From the NCBI GenBank assembly GCA_049115955.1, contig JAGDZJ010000004.1, positions 62,001 to 126,000 on the forward strand: 64,000 nt of DNA, written 5' to 3'. Positions 24,287 through 33,986 of the stretch are shown piece after piece. Made by a program: the position numbers and the translations under genes. The notes below the pieces were generated by a model. That model was not told the DNA's origin. It did not search any database and saw only the letters and a list, made by a program, of their open reading frames with translations. Every line of letters begins with the position of its first letter. The stretch's first letter is position 1. The stretch is from Salinispirillum sp049115955 (lineage in GTDB: Bacteria; Pseudomonadota; Gammaproteobacteria; Pseudomonadales; Natronospirillaceae).

Positions 24287-25419
24287 ACAGCCCCTTCATC
24301 CTTGGTTGAAAACAGCTCCGGATTAAAGCGGTAGTTGGTCATGAAGTCACGCAGGATCTTGCGGAAATACTCCTTGTTTTCGGGCAGCATTTCTCTTGGC
24401 TCATACAGAGAATAGTTGCCATGGCTGAGCACATTAACTAGCCGTGCATGAAGGATTCCGTCCGGGTCGTTATTGTCCTGCTTAATACAAGCCGAGAAAT
24501 TCCGGAAGCCATGAAAGGTGGCTGTTTTTTCCAGAAGGCTACGCAGGATATTGAAGTGGTAGGTATAAATCTCACCTGACTCTGCAACTTCATGCAATTG
24601 TTTCAGCAGAGCAACATGATGAAAAAAAGGCATTTCGTTGGTGTATTTGATGGAGTAGGTGCCACTACCACTTTCAGCACTCAAAAATAGGGGTTGCAGA
24701 GGGTTAGATTTGCCTCGCTCGTTCAACTCATTCCAAAGGACGTTAAAAAACAGCGCATGGTGTGTGGAAATGACTGTTTTGATCTGCCCATTGGCGTTTT
24801 TCACCAATTGTGCCAAATGGCTGGCTACAGCGATGGCGTTATTGTCGTCCAGCGATGAAATTGGGTCGTCGATATACAGGTACTTCACCCAGGCATAGGG
24901 CGAGCCCTCTTCCTGATCCACCGCCAACTGGGCGACGGAAAGAAAGAAGCACCAGACAAAGATATTCTCCTCGCCGCGTGACACCTTGATGGGGATGGGT
25001 GCACCGTCGGCGTCCATGTCCCGAAAAAAGGTGATTTCCCAGGTGTCATAGTCGATGAGGAAGTCAAAATCCGCATAGCGCGCAAGCAGCGGGCCAATGC
25101 GGTTCTCCATCTCCAGCTCTTGCAGGCCGTCGAAGAAATGGGAGTCACGATTCAGGCGCAGCACCCGCTTGGCGTCATTCTCCAGGTCGTTATCCCAGTA
25201 GAACAGATCCTCGGTGAAGGCGTTGAAGTAGAGGGTGTCTCGTGTTTCTTCCTCATCATCGCCTTGCTTACCCAGCTCTTTGAAGGCCATGGACAGGCGT
25301 GTCTTGCCAGTGCCATTGAATGCGAATAGCAGGATGTATTTCTTCTGCTCCAGCCGTTCACGTAGGTGGGTCGCGATGGCGTTAAGGCCATCGAAAGTCG
25401 TTGTTGCAGCGTTATTCAC
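24283..25419 (-). CDS. AAA/ABC-type ATPase embedded in the restriction locus
   Basis: 378 residues from the GTG at 25419 (AAGGCGG just upstream). Walker A is FNGTGKT near residue 37; Walker B is LYIDDPISSLDD near 200, with the acidic-Ser-Leu-Asp pattern of ABC/SMC-type ATPases, then VISTHHALFF as H-loop. The insert between them is much shorter than in SMC or RloC proteins and no anticodon-nuclease domain is obvious. It may be of the RloA kind reported in type I loci, but the assignment is tentative. Probably works with TrlF, encoded upstream. Confidence 0.8.
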   Translation of the reverse strand: MNNAATTTFDGLNAIATHLRERLEQKKYILLFAFNGTGKTRLSMAFKELGKQGDDEEETRDTLYFNAFTEDLFYWDNDLENDAKRVLRLNRDSHFFDGLQELEMENRIGPLLARYADFDFLIDYDTWEITFFRDMDADGAPIPIKVSRGEENIFVWCFFLSVAQLAVDQEEGSPYAWVKYLYIDDPISSLDDNNAIAVASHLAQLVKNANGQIKTVISTHHALFFNVLWNELNERGKSNPLQPLFLSAESGSGTYSIKYTNEMPFFHHVALLKQLHEVAESGEIYTYHFNILRSLLEKTATFHGFRNFSACIKQDNNDPDGILHARLVNVLSHGNYSLYEPREMLPENKEYFRKILRDFMTNYRFNPELFSTKDEGAV

Positions 25420-25615
25420 ATGCCCGCCTTAGCAAAAGTGGTGGCAAACGATACACAACCTTCATTTCGACGCAAAATTTTGAAAATGATGGGAAACCCA
25501 AAATTGCGACAATTATTGGAGAAGTTGAAAATGCTGTGCAGCCCGGAATTTGAGCTCTAGCCCGCTTTGTATTCCACTCGCCGCTTTCCACGGTGTGTAG
25601 GATCAATCTGCTCAT
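25412..25615 (-). CDS. Possible 67-residue coupled reading frame
   Basis: This frame exactly bridges the gap between trlF and the ATPase gene: its ATG overlaps the trlF stop (ATGA) and its stop overlaps the ATPase start by 8 nt. That arrangement is typical of real coupled genes. Against it, the protein (Cys- and Ser-rich, no hydrophobic pattern, no family) looks random, and the region is AT-rich with an imperfect palindrome around 25475-25512. Equally likely to be an untranslated spacer. Confidence 0.25.
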   Translation of the reverse strand: MSRLILHTVESGEWNTKRARAQIPGCTAFSTSPIIVAILGFPSFSKFCVEMKVVYRLPPLLLRRACE

Positions 25616-28575
25616 GATGTTTTTAGTTGCGCAAGCGAATAGCGATTTTCACGCGCCCTGAATGCGTCCTCTCCTCCCTCAAGCAGTAAACAGACCGCTT
25701 CACGAACTCCCATTCTATCCCCGGGGACAGAATGCTCTAACCCACCAGAGTCGTAACGAATACATGGATATGGCTGGGTGCTTGGGCGATCTGCCGTTGC
25801 AATAATGATCTGCTCTGCGTCGGTCGCCACGACGAGGTTAGGATTATGCGTAATGAGAATAATCTGTCGTCGCTTCTTCGCTTTTCTAATGTATGGGACC
25901 AACTGCTTATAAACGGATGAATTGTCCAAATTTCCTTCGGGCTGATCAATCAAGAGCGGCCGGGTATCATCCTCATCCATCAGCAGATATAGGACCAGGA
26001 GAGCGATGCCACGAGTCCCGGGCGATAGATATTCGAGTTCCGTCCCAGAATAATGAATCTTGTAAGATAACTCGATGTGATCGACCGAGAATATCCAGTC
26101 ATAGAGCTCCACACGAGACAATTTTGAGGTTCCATATTTTTCAGGAAACGACGGAATGTCCATCGCAGAAAGGAGTTCTTTAAAGGCCGCTTCAATACTC
26201 ACCAGGTCGCCGGCTCTCCATGCGGGCATCAGTCTGGCTTCGACAATCCTTTCAACCTCCAACCGCTTAGCTTCAGCCCCTGCTCGTCGTCCGTCAAAGA
26301 ACCTGGCAGCCTTATCGAGCCAAACCTTAGAATCAATCTGGTAACCGACCGACACACTAAATTGCATTTCCTCGCCAAGTTGATTGATCGCATCTTGCAT
26401 TGGTGAGTAGAGTTCTTTCAAACCAGCCTTGTCGGCTGACAGAGCTTCAAAAACTTCTAGATATAACGAAATTTGTTTAGCCTCTTGCTTTTCAAGAGTC
26501 CTCAATACCTTTTCATCGAGATTCTTAATTTCCTTAGCCAATCGCTCTGCATTGGCAGTTCGCTCGGCAATTTGCTTTTGAAGGTCGAGAAGTCGCTTTC
26601 TGCTAACCTCGTCCTTTGCAACAAGCTCTTTAAGTCTTGCAATCTCTGCCTTAACGCCGACTAAAGAAGGTGGTGACGGAGGCGCGCCATCTGCCTCTTT
26701 TAGCGCTGCAACTTCTACATCGAGATTTTCTATTTCTTGCTGAAGAAGGCCAACAACGTCGGACGACCAAGTTGGCTCCAGCTTCATCACGACATCTTGC
26801 GCAACCTCGAATTCACGCAGTTGCTTCTGGATTTTTGTTATCTCTTGTAAGGTGCTCTTTTTGATAGCCGCATATGATTCCATTGCACCATCAATTGACC
26901 TTCGCCTTCTGCTTTTGACAGCAATTTTGTCTTCGATTTCCTTTAGCTTTTTCTGTTGTTTCTCCAGCTCCTCCAAAATCGTTTTATCAACAGATTGAGT
27001 GGCATCAGGCATCTGCTTCTTCAGCTCTTCAACCTGCTTCTCCTGCTCTTCCTTGAAGGATACTTTGGCTCCTCTTTGATCGATCGCTTCTCGGAGTCTA
27101 TCCACCTCTTTATGTAGGGTTGCAAGCTCCCCACGAAGTGCCTCCTTCTGGATATTGGAAGCAGCTTCTCTCGCTTTCCTCAATTCACCAAACGAGGAAT
27201 ACCCCTCTTTCTGAGTCTCATCTAACTTGGCAAATACAACATCTTCAATTGCTTTCTGAAGTTCTGTACCCTCATGATCTGAAGAACACAGGCGCTCGAC
27301 AAAGTCTTGCGATAAATAGCGGACACGCGGCCTTGATGTGCTCAGCGGAGTGTCGGTGAGAATTCCCGCTGTTCGCTCACCTCCGCCCCATTCAAGCTCA
27401 ACCGTCATTCCGGAGAGATGTAGAGATCCTTTTGTAATGAAGGACGATTGGGACCTCTTGTCCATTGGGTATCCCGCCGCGAAAGAGGAAAGATCTGCTA
27501 CTGCGGTCTTACCTGCACCTTTCTCTCCGATTACAGCCACGAGTCCCGAATTTAACTCAATTGAGTCAATTGCAAACCAGCCCGCACTGTTTGATATTGA
27601 GATACTTCGAATCTGCTGGCTATGGTCGGAGGGCTGGGGTGGCAGAGTTCCGATATGAACACGGTCTTCAGGCTCCCACAGAATTTGGCGCAGCCCATGA
27701 AAGGTAGGGTCGCTTTTCACCCAGCAGAATCTGTCATTATCAGGCTTGAATAATCGCTCTATCTCGTGAGCATCAGATCCATGAACGCAAGGCTTTAATG
27801 ACCGATACTGGCGGATGACTTCCTCCTTCGGCATGCTCTCCTTACGACCGAGATAATGTTCACGATCTCGGGCATTACCCGAAAATATGAAGTGGCTCCA
27901 CTTCAAGATTTCATCTCGGATGGCGCCAAAACCGTCAAGAGGGAGCCCACTAATTCCATCCTTACCGTTCGCGATACCAACCAAGGAGTTATTTCTCAGC
28001 CACTTTTCGCTATCTAACCAGTTTTTTATCGCCGTGCGATCTGGTTTAAACTGGCGAAGTCCGAACGTATAGGCAGGTTCATCTTCCGTGAGACTAGGTT
28101 TCTGGGCCCTTCCAAAGGCAATTAAATCTTCTCGGCAGCAGCCATAAGGTTGCCCGTCATAGTTGAATTTTAGGTTCCTGAGGGCTTTCTTTATCTTGTC
28201 GATATGATCCTCTTCAGATGGATCGACCAAGAGATGCAAGTTAAGTGCTTTCCCATCAGCGGTATTGGGCATCATCCTGAACTCGATGTTTGGGATTAGC
28301 AGATCCACCGTGGTCAGACGGCCATTATCTCTTTTTTCTGCATAAAGCTTCTCGTATCCATCAATTGTCATGTAGTCAGTGACACCAATCACGGAAATCT
28401 TTGCCGCGGTTGCAGCATGTTCGAGTGTCTCTACGTATTCCTCCCAAGTAATTCCACTAAACGCAGCCCCTAGCCGACTTTCTGGTGTATGAATGTGCAG
28501 ATCCCAGCGCCGCCATTCAGATCCACGTGGCCAACGAGTGGGAGCAACTTTAAGAGGTGATGAAGAAGCAGTCAT
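25612..28575 (-). CDS. trlF: TrlF family protein: PHP domain fused to SMC-like ATPase
   Basis: 987 residues. N-terminal PHP-type metal-dependent phosphoesterase: DLHIHTPES (25-33), VIGVTDYMT (62-70) and HGSDAHE (265-271). Then an ATPase with Walker A GEKGAGKT (350-357), a long coiled coil (~450-720, e.g. EKQVEELKKQM), and Walker B LLIDQPEGNLDN (~870) followed by ILITHNPNLVVATDA. This is the layout of the TrlF family found in type I restriction loci; a nucleic-acid-processing defence role is likely but undefined. More A+T-rich than flanking genes by eye, suggesting transfer. Confidence 0.9.
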   Translation of the reverse strand: MTASSSPLKVAPTRWPRGSEWRRWDLHIHTPESRLGAAFSGITWEEYVETLEHAATAAKISVIGVTDYMTIDGYEKLYAEKRDNGRLTTVDLLIPNIEFRMMPNTADGKALNLHLLVDPSEEDHIDKIKKALRNLKFNYDGQPYGCCREDLIAFGRAQKPSLTEDEPAYTFGLRQFKPDRTAIKNWLDSEKWLRNNSLVGIANGKDGISGLPLDGFGAIRDEILKWSHFIFSGNARDREHYLGRKESMPKEEVIRQYRSLKPCVHGSDAHEIERLFKPDNDRFCWVKSDPTFHGLRQILWEPEDRVHIGTLPPQPSDHSQQIRSISISNSAGWFAIDSIELNSGLVAVIGEKGAGKTAVADLSSFAAGYPMDKRSQSSFITKGSLHLSGMTVELEWGGGERTAGILTDTPLSTSRPRVRYLSQDFVERLCSSDHEGTELQKAIEDVVFAKLDETQKEGYSSFGELRKAREAASNIQKEALRGELATLHKEVDRLREAIDQRGAKVSFKEEQEKQVEELKKQMPDATQSVDKTILEELEKQQKKLKEIEDKIAVKSRRRRSIDGAMESYAAIKKSTLQEITKIQKQLREFEVAQDVVMKLEPTWSSDVVGLLQQEIENLDVEVAALKEADGAPPSPPSLVGVKAEIARLKELVAKDEVSRKRLLDLQKQIAERTANAERLAKEIKNLDEKVLRTLEKQEAKQISLYLEVFEALSADKAGLKELYSPMQDAINQLGEEMQFSVSVGYQIDSKVWLDKAARFFDGRRAGAEAKRLEVERIVEARLMPAWRAGDLVSIEAAFKELLSAMDIPSFPEKYGTSKLSRVELYDWIFSVDHIELSYKIHYSGTELEYLSPGTRGIALLVLYLLMDEDDTRPLLIDQPEGNLDNSSVYKQLVPYIRKAKKRRQIILITHNPNLVVATDAEQIIIATADRPSTQPYPCIRYDSGGLEHSVPGDRMGVREAVCLLLEGGEDAFRARENRYSLAQLKTS

Positions 28576-28624
28576 TATGGGCCTCTATTGAAAATCAGGA
28601 AATTGGCGGCAATCGTGTATGTTC

Positions 28625-29908
28625 TCATCCCTCAACCTTCTTCGCGGGTGGGAAGAGCTGTTGCATCAGGCCTTTTTTATGGATTTTGAGAGCTCCTAGC
28701 TTGTCCGAGTGTGCTGTGATCAGCGCATCAAGTGACGAGAGACAACTAGCTATCCTCTGCTGTTCCCCCTTCATATCTGGGACGCAGATAAGAAACCCTT
28801 CGAGTTCGTTAGTATCCAGCTTTCCTGCTCCAATTCCCGTACCCGATACCGCGCACAGGAGCCTAGCTTCATTAGAAATCAGAAGATGAAGTAGAAACTC
28901 TTCAGATATGTCTGATTTCATTCGAAGTGCTTTCACATCCTGATTGAATGCAACTTTGCATGCGGTGATACCAATGGGAATACGCTTATGCAGCATGCTT
29001 CCACGAACGAGGATCAACAGTGTTCCCTTGGGGATAATACGCGCCCCATCATCAACCGCACTTTGTGTGATGTTTCGATCAGATCGGTCAATGGAAATCT
29101 CATGCATTGAAGCAGCACTCACCCATGGAATATCTCCACCCCAGTAGTCAGCCCTATCCTTTGAAGGAGTTCCTCCTGACATAAAACCAACGATTTCACC
29201 AAGTGGTAATCGCTTCCACTCCCCCGAATCCCGAAATTCGGGGAAGCGCAGGCGGGGGACGGTTTCGCCTTCGCGGGGGAAGAGCTGCTGCATCAGCCCT
29301 TTTTTATGGATTTTGAGGGCGTCGATCTTTTCCGCCTGAGCGGTGATCAGAGCATCGAGGGACGAGAGGCAATCGGCGATTTTTTGTTGTTCTGTCTGTG
29401 CTGGATATGAGATAGGGAGGCTTTTAATAATCTCAGCATTGAGATTCAGCACGCCACTACCAGCGGCATTATCCAAGAAGTATGACTGGCTAGCCGAGGA
29501 AAAAATTAGGTAATAGAGATACTCTCTTTCTACTGATTCTTCGATTTCAGTTATCGCAATCCACCCGTCATGAATGCACGATTTTATCTTCATTAAATAG
29601 GGGCGGCCAAAACTCATAGAGTTAGATAAGATTAGATCGCCCGGGTGAACCTCCCTTGTTTTACTAAGCGCCTCTGCCCTAACCTTTTCCTGAGTTTTAG
29701 TTACGTATTTAGCGTCTTTATTTACGTCACCAATTTTTAGCCAATTTAGGCCGCTATTATCTTTTGTTATGAATCCGTCAATTGGGCGAGGCGAACCACC
29801 GCGCACAACAGTAGAGATGTCGCCAAGGTTACACACATCCCACGCCCCCTCCTCCCGAAACTCAGGAAAGCGCAACCGAGGCACCAATACTTGCTTCTCG
29901 TTCTTCAT
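28625..29908 (-). CDS. hsdS: Type I restriction-modification system, specificity subunit
   Basis: 427 residues with two target recognition domains, each introduced by RLRFPEFR (residues ~11-18 and ~220) and each followed by a conserved helix ending SSLDALITA...ALKIHKKGLMQQLFP. It sets the bipartite DNA target for HsdM and HsdR. ATG overlaps the dinD end by 4 nt. TRD2 contains GEIVGFMSGGTPSKDRADYWGGDIPWV, a common TRD start. The two halves share 115-bp direct repeats, which favours TRD exchange. Confidence 0.94.
   Translation of the reverse strand: MKNEKQVLVPRLRFPEFREEGAWDVCNLGDISTVVRGGSPRPIDGFITKDNSGLNWLKIGDVNKDAKYVTKTQEKVRAEALSKTREVHPGDLILSNSMSFGRPYLMKIKSCIHDGWIAITEIEESVEREYLYYLIFSSASQSYFLDNAAGSGVLNLNAEIIKSLPISYPAQTEQQKIADCLSSLDALITAQAEKIDALKIHKKGLMQQLFPREGETVPRLRFPEFRDSGEWKRLPLGEIVGFMSGGTPSKDRADYWGGDIPWVSAASMHEISIDRSDRNITQSAVDDGARIIPKGTLLILVRGSMLHKRIPIGITACKVAFNQDVKALRMKSDISEEFLLHLLISNEARLLCAVSGTGIGAGKLDTNELEGFLICVPDMKGEQQRIASCLSSLDALITAHSDKLGALKIHKKGLMQQLFPPAKKVEG
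28651..28765 (+). repeat. Direct repeat copy 1 inside hsdS
   Basis: About 115 bp encoding the C-terminal conserved helix; about 75-80% identical by eye to 29278-29392 in the same orientation. Confidence 0.7.
29278..29392 (+). repeat. Direct repeat copy 2 inside hsdS
   Basis: Partner of 28651-28765, encoding the central conserved helix. The pair spans one complete target recognition domain and could mediate its swapping. Confidence 0.7.
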
Positions 29909-30750
29909 TCATCCAGCCCGTCAGGATTTTTAAGTGCTTTTTTGCTTGCCGAGTCCAGCCGACGCTCAACCTTCTTTACATCTTCGGCAGGTGGCAGGTT
30001 TTCCGGGCGGATACCCCGGCTTAGCAGGGTTTGGCGCACGGCTTCGTTGTTGGTGACATGTTCCTGGGAAATTTGTTGCTCCCGGCTCATGGCCCGTTCG
30101 CGGGCATTGTGGATGGTGATTTCGGTGGCGAAGTCTTTGGCCTTAAGGATGATGGTAGGCGCGAAATCCGCCAGTGGGCGATTATCCGGCACGCGCCACT
30201 GGGCTTTCATGGCTTTGGTGTTTTTGCCAAACAGGGCGGTATCGCCCTTGCTGCGGATCAGGGCGAAGTTCTGGTTGCCGCCGGTTTGTTCATAGATAAC
30301 GTCAGAAAGTTCTTTCTCCGTGGCAGACAGTTTCTTGCGTGCTGAAACTCGCTCCGCCTCAAGCAGACGTTGTTCGATCAGCTCCGCTTTGCGGGTCTGT
30401 AGGGCAAAGTAAGTTTGGGCGAACGCGATCTCCTGTTTTCTGGGGTCGCCGTTTTGGGCGATGAGGTAGCAGGCATAGCGGGTGAGCATGATATCGCTGA
30501 TCTCACGTTGGCTGCCGGAACCGAGTTCAACCATTTTGTTGACGTCAACAAAATGGTTGTTGATACCATGCCCGGAGATTTCACAAGCCGTTTTGGCCTT
30601 ACTAATGGCTGACAGAAAGTTACGCCACTCGCTGTAGCCCAGCAGGTGTTGTAAGTCCCGTGCCAGCCAATACTCCACGCCGTTTTCGGTCTGTTGGGCG
30701 TGGCCCTCAAAGCTTTCGGTCAGGGTGTGAATCACTTCATTTTTCATCAT
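29905..30750 (-). CDS. dinD: DinD family protein (DNA damage-inducible protein D)
   Basis: 281 residues, the usual DinD length. BRO-N-like start (YWLARDLQHLLGYSEWRNFLSAISKAKTAC), MLTRYACYLIAQNGDPRKQEIAFAQTYFA, and ELSDVIYEQTGGNQNFALIRSKGDTALFG are DinD hallmarks. In E. coli DinD is LexA-regulated and inhibits RecA strand exchange; here it lies inside a restriction operon, so coupling of restriction to DNA damage is an attractive inference. The second Met (30747) is better spaced from AAGGAG. It begins 14 nt after hsdR. Confidence 0.9.
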   Translation of the reverse strand: MMKNEVIHTLTESFEGHAQQTENGVEYWLARDLQHLLGYSEWRNFLSAISKAKTACEISGHGINNHFVDVNKMVELGSGSQREISDIMLTRYACYLIAQNGDPRKQEIAFAQTYFALQTRKAELIEQRLLEAERVSARKKLSATEKELSDVIYEQTGGNQNFALIRSKGDTALFGKNTKAMKAQWRVPDNRPLADFAPTIILKAKDFATEITIHNARERAMSREQQISQEHVTNNEAVRQTLLSRGIRPENLPPAEDVKKVERRLDSASKKALKNPDGLDE

Positions 30751-30764
30751 GTGCTCCTTGCTCG

Positions 30765-33700
30765 TTATTCATACGCCGCCAACCCCGATATCTCACGCCC
30801 GCTGGCCTGTTTCTTCAAAAATGACACCAGCTCTTCCATTAATGCCAGCTCGGCTTTGCTGCGCGCCTTCCAGCCCAGTTCCAGTGGTTCGAACAAGTCG
30901 CTGAGCTGCTCGCCATCGAAGATCATGCGGTCGAGAATGCCATTCACGAATCCTTGCAGGGCTTCATTGTCCAGCCCGTGTCTGTCGGCCAAGGCGGAGA
31001 TTTCCTTGTGGGCCTTTTGCGCCTTGAAGGCTTGGTAGCCATTTTTGATGTCTTCCGCGCTTCGGCCTTGCCCGGCTTCTAAGCTATGGATGTAGGCTGT
31101 GATGTCTTCCCGGTCTTCCATCAGGTTACTGCTGGAGGTCAGCATATTCACTAGCTGGTCACGGCTCATGGACTGCTTTGTGGGTATCTTCTGATCATAC
31201 CGGGCAATCAGGCCCATGATGTAGTCGTAGTCGATCAGCGCTGAGGAGAATAGCACGAATTCGAAATCCAGTTGTTCAATGGCCTCCTGATCTGGCGAGG
31301 CCTGCTCGCCGGTTTTGCCCTGCTGTTCCTTGAGGCGCTGGGCAGTCTCTAGGTAGGCACCGCGCAGTGAGCGCAGATCGTCTGCGGGCAGTACACTGTT
31401 GATACGTGCTTTCTGTTCTTCGTTGAGGTCGGTGTACTGGTCGAGCTGAGTCTTGAGGCGCTGCACTTCTTTGAAGCGATTGACGAATTCGATGCGTGCG
31501 GTGTCCCCCTTGAGGTTATAAACACCTTTGGGTTCGGCCACCACATCTTTTTCGGTGAGGAAGTGCCCGATGGCGGCCACGGCCTCTTCGTATTTTTCGA
31601 TCACCGTAGGGGCCGGATCTACCAGCCAGATTTCACGGGAGCGATTGATGTCCTCACCGGAGAATAGCGCAATGGCGTCGTCCACCGCCTGTTCCTGGCC
31701 GCGAAAGTCGAGGATATTGCCGTAGGGCTTGGTATCGTTCAGCACGCGGTTGGTGCGCGAGAAGGCTTGAATCAAGCCGTGGTGCTTGAGGTTCTTATCC
31801 ACATACAGGGTATTAAGGTACTTGGAGTCAAAACCGGTAAGCAGCATGTCTACCACTATGGTGATGTCGATCTTGTGTTTGTGCGGCAGGTCGCTGTTGG
31901 GGTATTGCTGGTTCTTGATGCGCTGCTGCACGTCTTGGTAGTAGCGGTCGAACTCGCTCACCGAGTGGCTGGTGCCATACTGGGCGTTGTAGTCGGCAAT
32001 GATCTCTTGCAGTGCAGCCTTTTTCAGTTCCGGCTCCTGCTGGTTGTCGGCCATTTCTTGAGGCAGGTCTTCCTGCAACTGCTTCACATCCTTGTCGCCA
32101 TTCGCTGGGGGCGAGAAGACGCAGGCAATGTTCAGAGACATGAATTCGGTATCTTCGGCCGCTCCCGGCATACGGCCTTCTGCGGCACCACTAATTCCCT
32201 TTAGCTCAGCTTGGGTTTGTTTGAGCAGACGATAATAGCTGATGGCGTCGTTGATGGAGGCAGTGGCTAATACAGCATTGAAACGGCGCTGGTTGGTTGC
32301 GGCGTGGTGTTTTTCAAGAATGGCGTCTACCACCGCTTGCTTGGCCTGTTCCGGGCTAAGTTTGGCCTGCTTTTTCTTCTTGCCTGTGTTGTCATCACCG
32401 TTTGTTTGTTCAGTCTTGAAGTAATCAATATGGAAGCGCAGCACGTTCTGGTCGTCAATGGCGTTGGTAATGGTGTAAGCGTGCAGCTGCTTTTCAAAGA
32501 TGTCTTTAGTGGTTTTATAGGAACCCACGGTGCCGTCGATCTGCTTGTAACTGGCGTTGTCGTCAAAGATGGGTGTACCGGTAAAACCGAACAGTTGTGC
32601 TTTTGGGAAAAAGCCCTTGATGGCTTGGTGGTTATCGCCGAACTGGGAACGGTGGCACTCGTCGAAGATGATGACGACGCGCTTGTCACGCAGCGGGGCC
32701 AAGCGCTCCTTGTAGGTCTGCCGACCTTTCTCTTTGTGCTGTTGAGCTTTCTTGCTGGTTTCATCCAGCGCCAGGCCAAGTTTCTGAATGGTGGTGACGA
32801 TCACTTTGTCGGCGTAATCCTCAGAGAGCAGGCGGCGCACCAGGGTTTCAGTGTTAGTGTTTTCCTCTACGCAGCCTTCCTGAAAGCGGTTGAATTCCTC
32901 GCGGGTTTGGCGGTCGAGGTCTTTACGATCCACTACGAACAAGCATTTTTCAATATCCGGGTTGTCCTTCAGCAGGGTGGAGGCTTTGAAGGAGGTGAGC
33001 GTTTTGCCGCTGCCGGTGGTGTGCCAAATGTAGCCGTTACCCCGGTTCTGGTGGATGCAGTCAACAATGGCCTTAACCGCATAAATTTGATAAGGCCGCA
33101 TCATCATCAGCTTTTGCTCGCTGGCCACCAGCACCATATAGCGGCTGATCATCTGGCCGAGGGTGCATTTGGCGAGAAAAGCGTCGGCGAAGTCGTCTAG
33201 GTGGGTAATCTTGTGGTTGTCTACATCGGCCCACTGGTAGATGGGCAAAAAGCGCTCGTCGGCATTGAAAGCGAAGTGCTGAGCTTGGTTGTTAGCGAAG
33301 TACCATGTCTGGTCGCGGTTGCTGACAATAAACAGCTGCATAAAACACAGCAGCGTTTTGGTGTACCCATTGCCGGGTTCATTGCGGTATTCGACGACTT
33401 GCTCCATGGCCCGGCGCGGGGTTATGCCCAGTGTCTTCAGCTCGATTTGCACCATGGGTAGGCCGTTGATGAGTAGAATCACATCATACCGGTGGTGGCT
33501 GTTGTCGGTGTTGATTCGCAGCTGGTTGATGACCTCGAAGTCGTTTTTGCACCAGTCTTTGAGGTTCACCAGCATGTAATGCAATGGGGTGCCGTCTTCG
33601 CGCTGGAAGTAGCCGTATTCACGCAGGCTTTTGGCGGCTTGGAAGACATCGGCATTGATAATTTCGTCGCGCAGGCGGGCAAATTCGGCGTCGGTCAGGC

Positions 33701-33842
33701 GCACATGGTTGAGTGCCTCGAACTTCTGGCGGAAGTTTTGTTCAAGAGTGACCTTGTCGCGGATGTCTGGGCGGTAAATATATTTCAGTTCTTCGAGCTT
33801 TTTGATTAACTTTTGCTCGATGTCGCTTTCTTTGAGGGACAT
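30765..33842 (-). CDS. hsdR: Type I restriction-modification system, endonuclease/translocase subunit
   Basis: 1025 residues. N-terminal PD-(D/E)XK nuclease: YDVILLINGLPMVQIELKT (~134-152). SF2 motor: Walker A TTGSGKT (~277), DECH in IIFDECHRSQFG, FTGTPIF, and the later ITIVVDMLLTGFDSKYLNTLYVDKNLKHHGLIQAFSRTNR. It translocates and cuts unmethylated DNA when bound to HsdM/HsdS. First gene of the leftward island operon; the promoter candidate is at 33899-33927. Confidence 0.96.
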   Translation of the reverse strand: MSLKESDIEQKLIKKLEELKYIYRPDIRDKVTLEQNFRQKFEALNHVRLTDAEFARLRDEIINADVFQAAKSLREYGYFQREDGTPLHYMLVNLKDWCKNDFEVINQLRINTDNSHHRYDVILLINGLPMVQIELKTLGITPRRAMEQVVEYRNEPGNGYTKTLLCFMQLFIVSNRDQTWYFANNQAQHFAFNADERFLPIYQWADVDNHKITHLDDFADAFLAKCTLGQMISRYMVLVASEQKLMMMRPYQIYAVKAIVDCIHQNRGNGYIWHTTGSGKTLTSFKASTLLKDNPDIEKCLFVVDRKDLDRQTREEFNRFQEGCVEENTNTETLVRRLLSEDYADKVIVTTIQKLGLALDETSKKAQQHKEKGRQTYKERLAPLRDKRVVIIFDECHRSQFGDNHQAIKGFFPKAQLFGFTGTPIFDDNASYKQIDGTVGSYKTTKDIFEKQLHAYTITNAIDDQNVLRFHIDYFKTEQTNGDDNTGKKKKQAKLSPEQAKQAVVDAILEKHHAATNQRRFNAVLATASINDAISYYRLLKQTQAELKGISGAAEGRMPGAAEDTEFMSLNIACVFSPPANGDKDVKQLQEDLPQEMADNQQEPELKKAALQEIIADYNAQYGTSHSVSEFDRYYQDVQQRIKNQQYPNSDLPHKHKIDITIVVDMLLTGFDSKYLNTLYVDKNLKHHGLIQAFSRTNRVLNDTKPYGNILDFRGQEQAVDDAIALFSGEDINRSREIWLVDPAPTVIEKYEEAVAAIGHFLTEKDVVAEPKGVYNLKGDTARIEFVNRFKEVQRLKTQLDQYTDLNEEQKARINSVLPADDLRSLRGAYLETAQRLKEQQGKTGEQASPDQEAIEQLDFEFVLFSSALIDYDYIMGLIARYDQKIPTKQSMSRDQLVNMLTSSSNLMEDREDITAYIHSLEAGQGRSAEDIKNGYQAFKAQKAHKEISALADRHGLDNEALQGFVNGILDRMIFDGEQLSDLFEPLELGWKARSKAELALMEELVSFLKKQASGREISGLAAYE

Positions 33843-33898
33843 CCTGTTATCTCATTTTTAATATGTAGTGTTGTATGCATGAACCAGCTTTACGGCTC

Positions 33899-33927
33899 AA
33901 ACTATGTGCAAAGCGTTAGCCGGTCAA
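33899..33927 (-). promoter_or_regulatory. Candidate promoter of the restriction island operon
   Basis: Reading leftward: TTGACC (33927-33922), 17 bp, TAGTTT (33904-33899), about 57 nt before the hsdR ATG. The -35 is good and the -10 modest. Confidence 0.4.
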
Positions 33928-33986
33928 GTTTTTGCTGACATATCGCCATTAATTAGCAAAGCATACATAGACACTACTACGACTAC

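Noticed and set aside
24283..25419. Anticodon nuclease (PrrC or RloC) for the ATPase in the restriction locus
   Set aside because: The protein is too short, lacks the long coiled coil and zinc hook of RloC, and no PrrC-type nuclease residues could be placed at the C-terminus.
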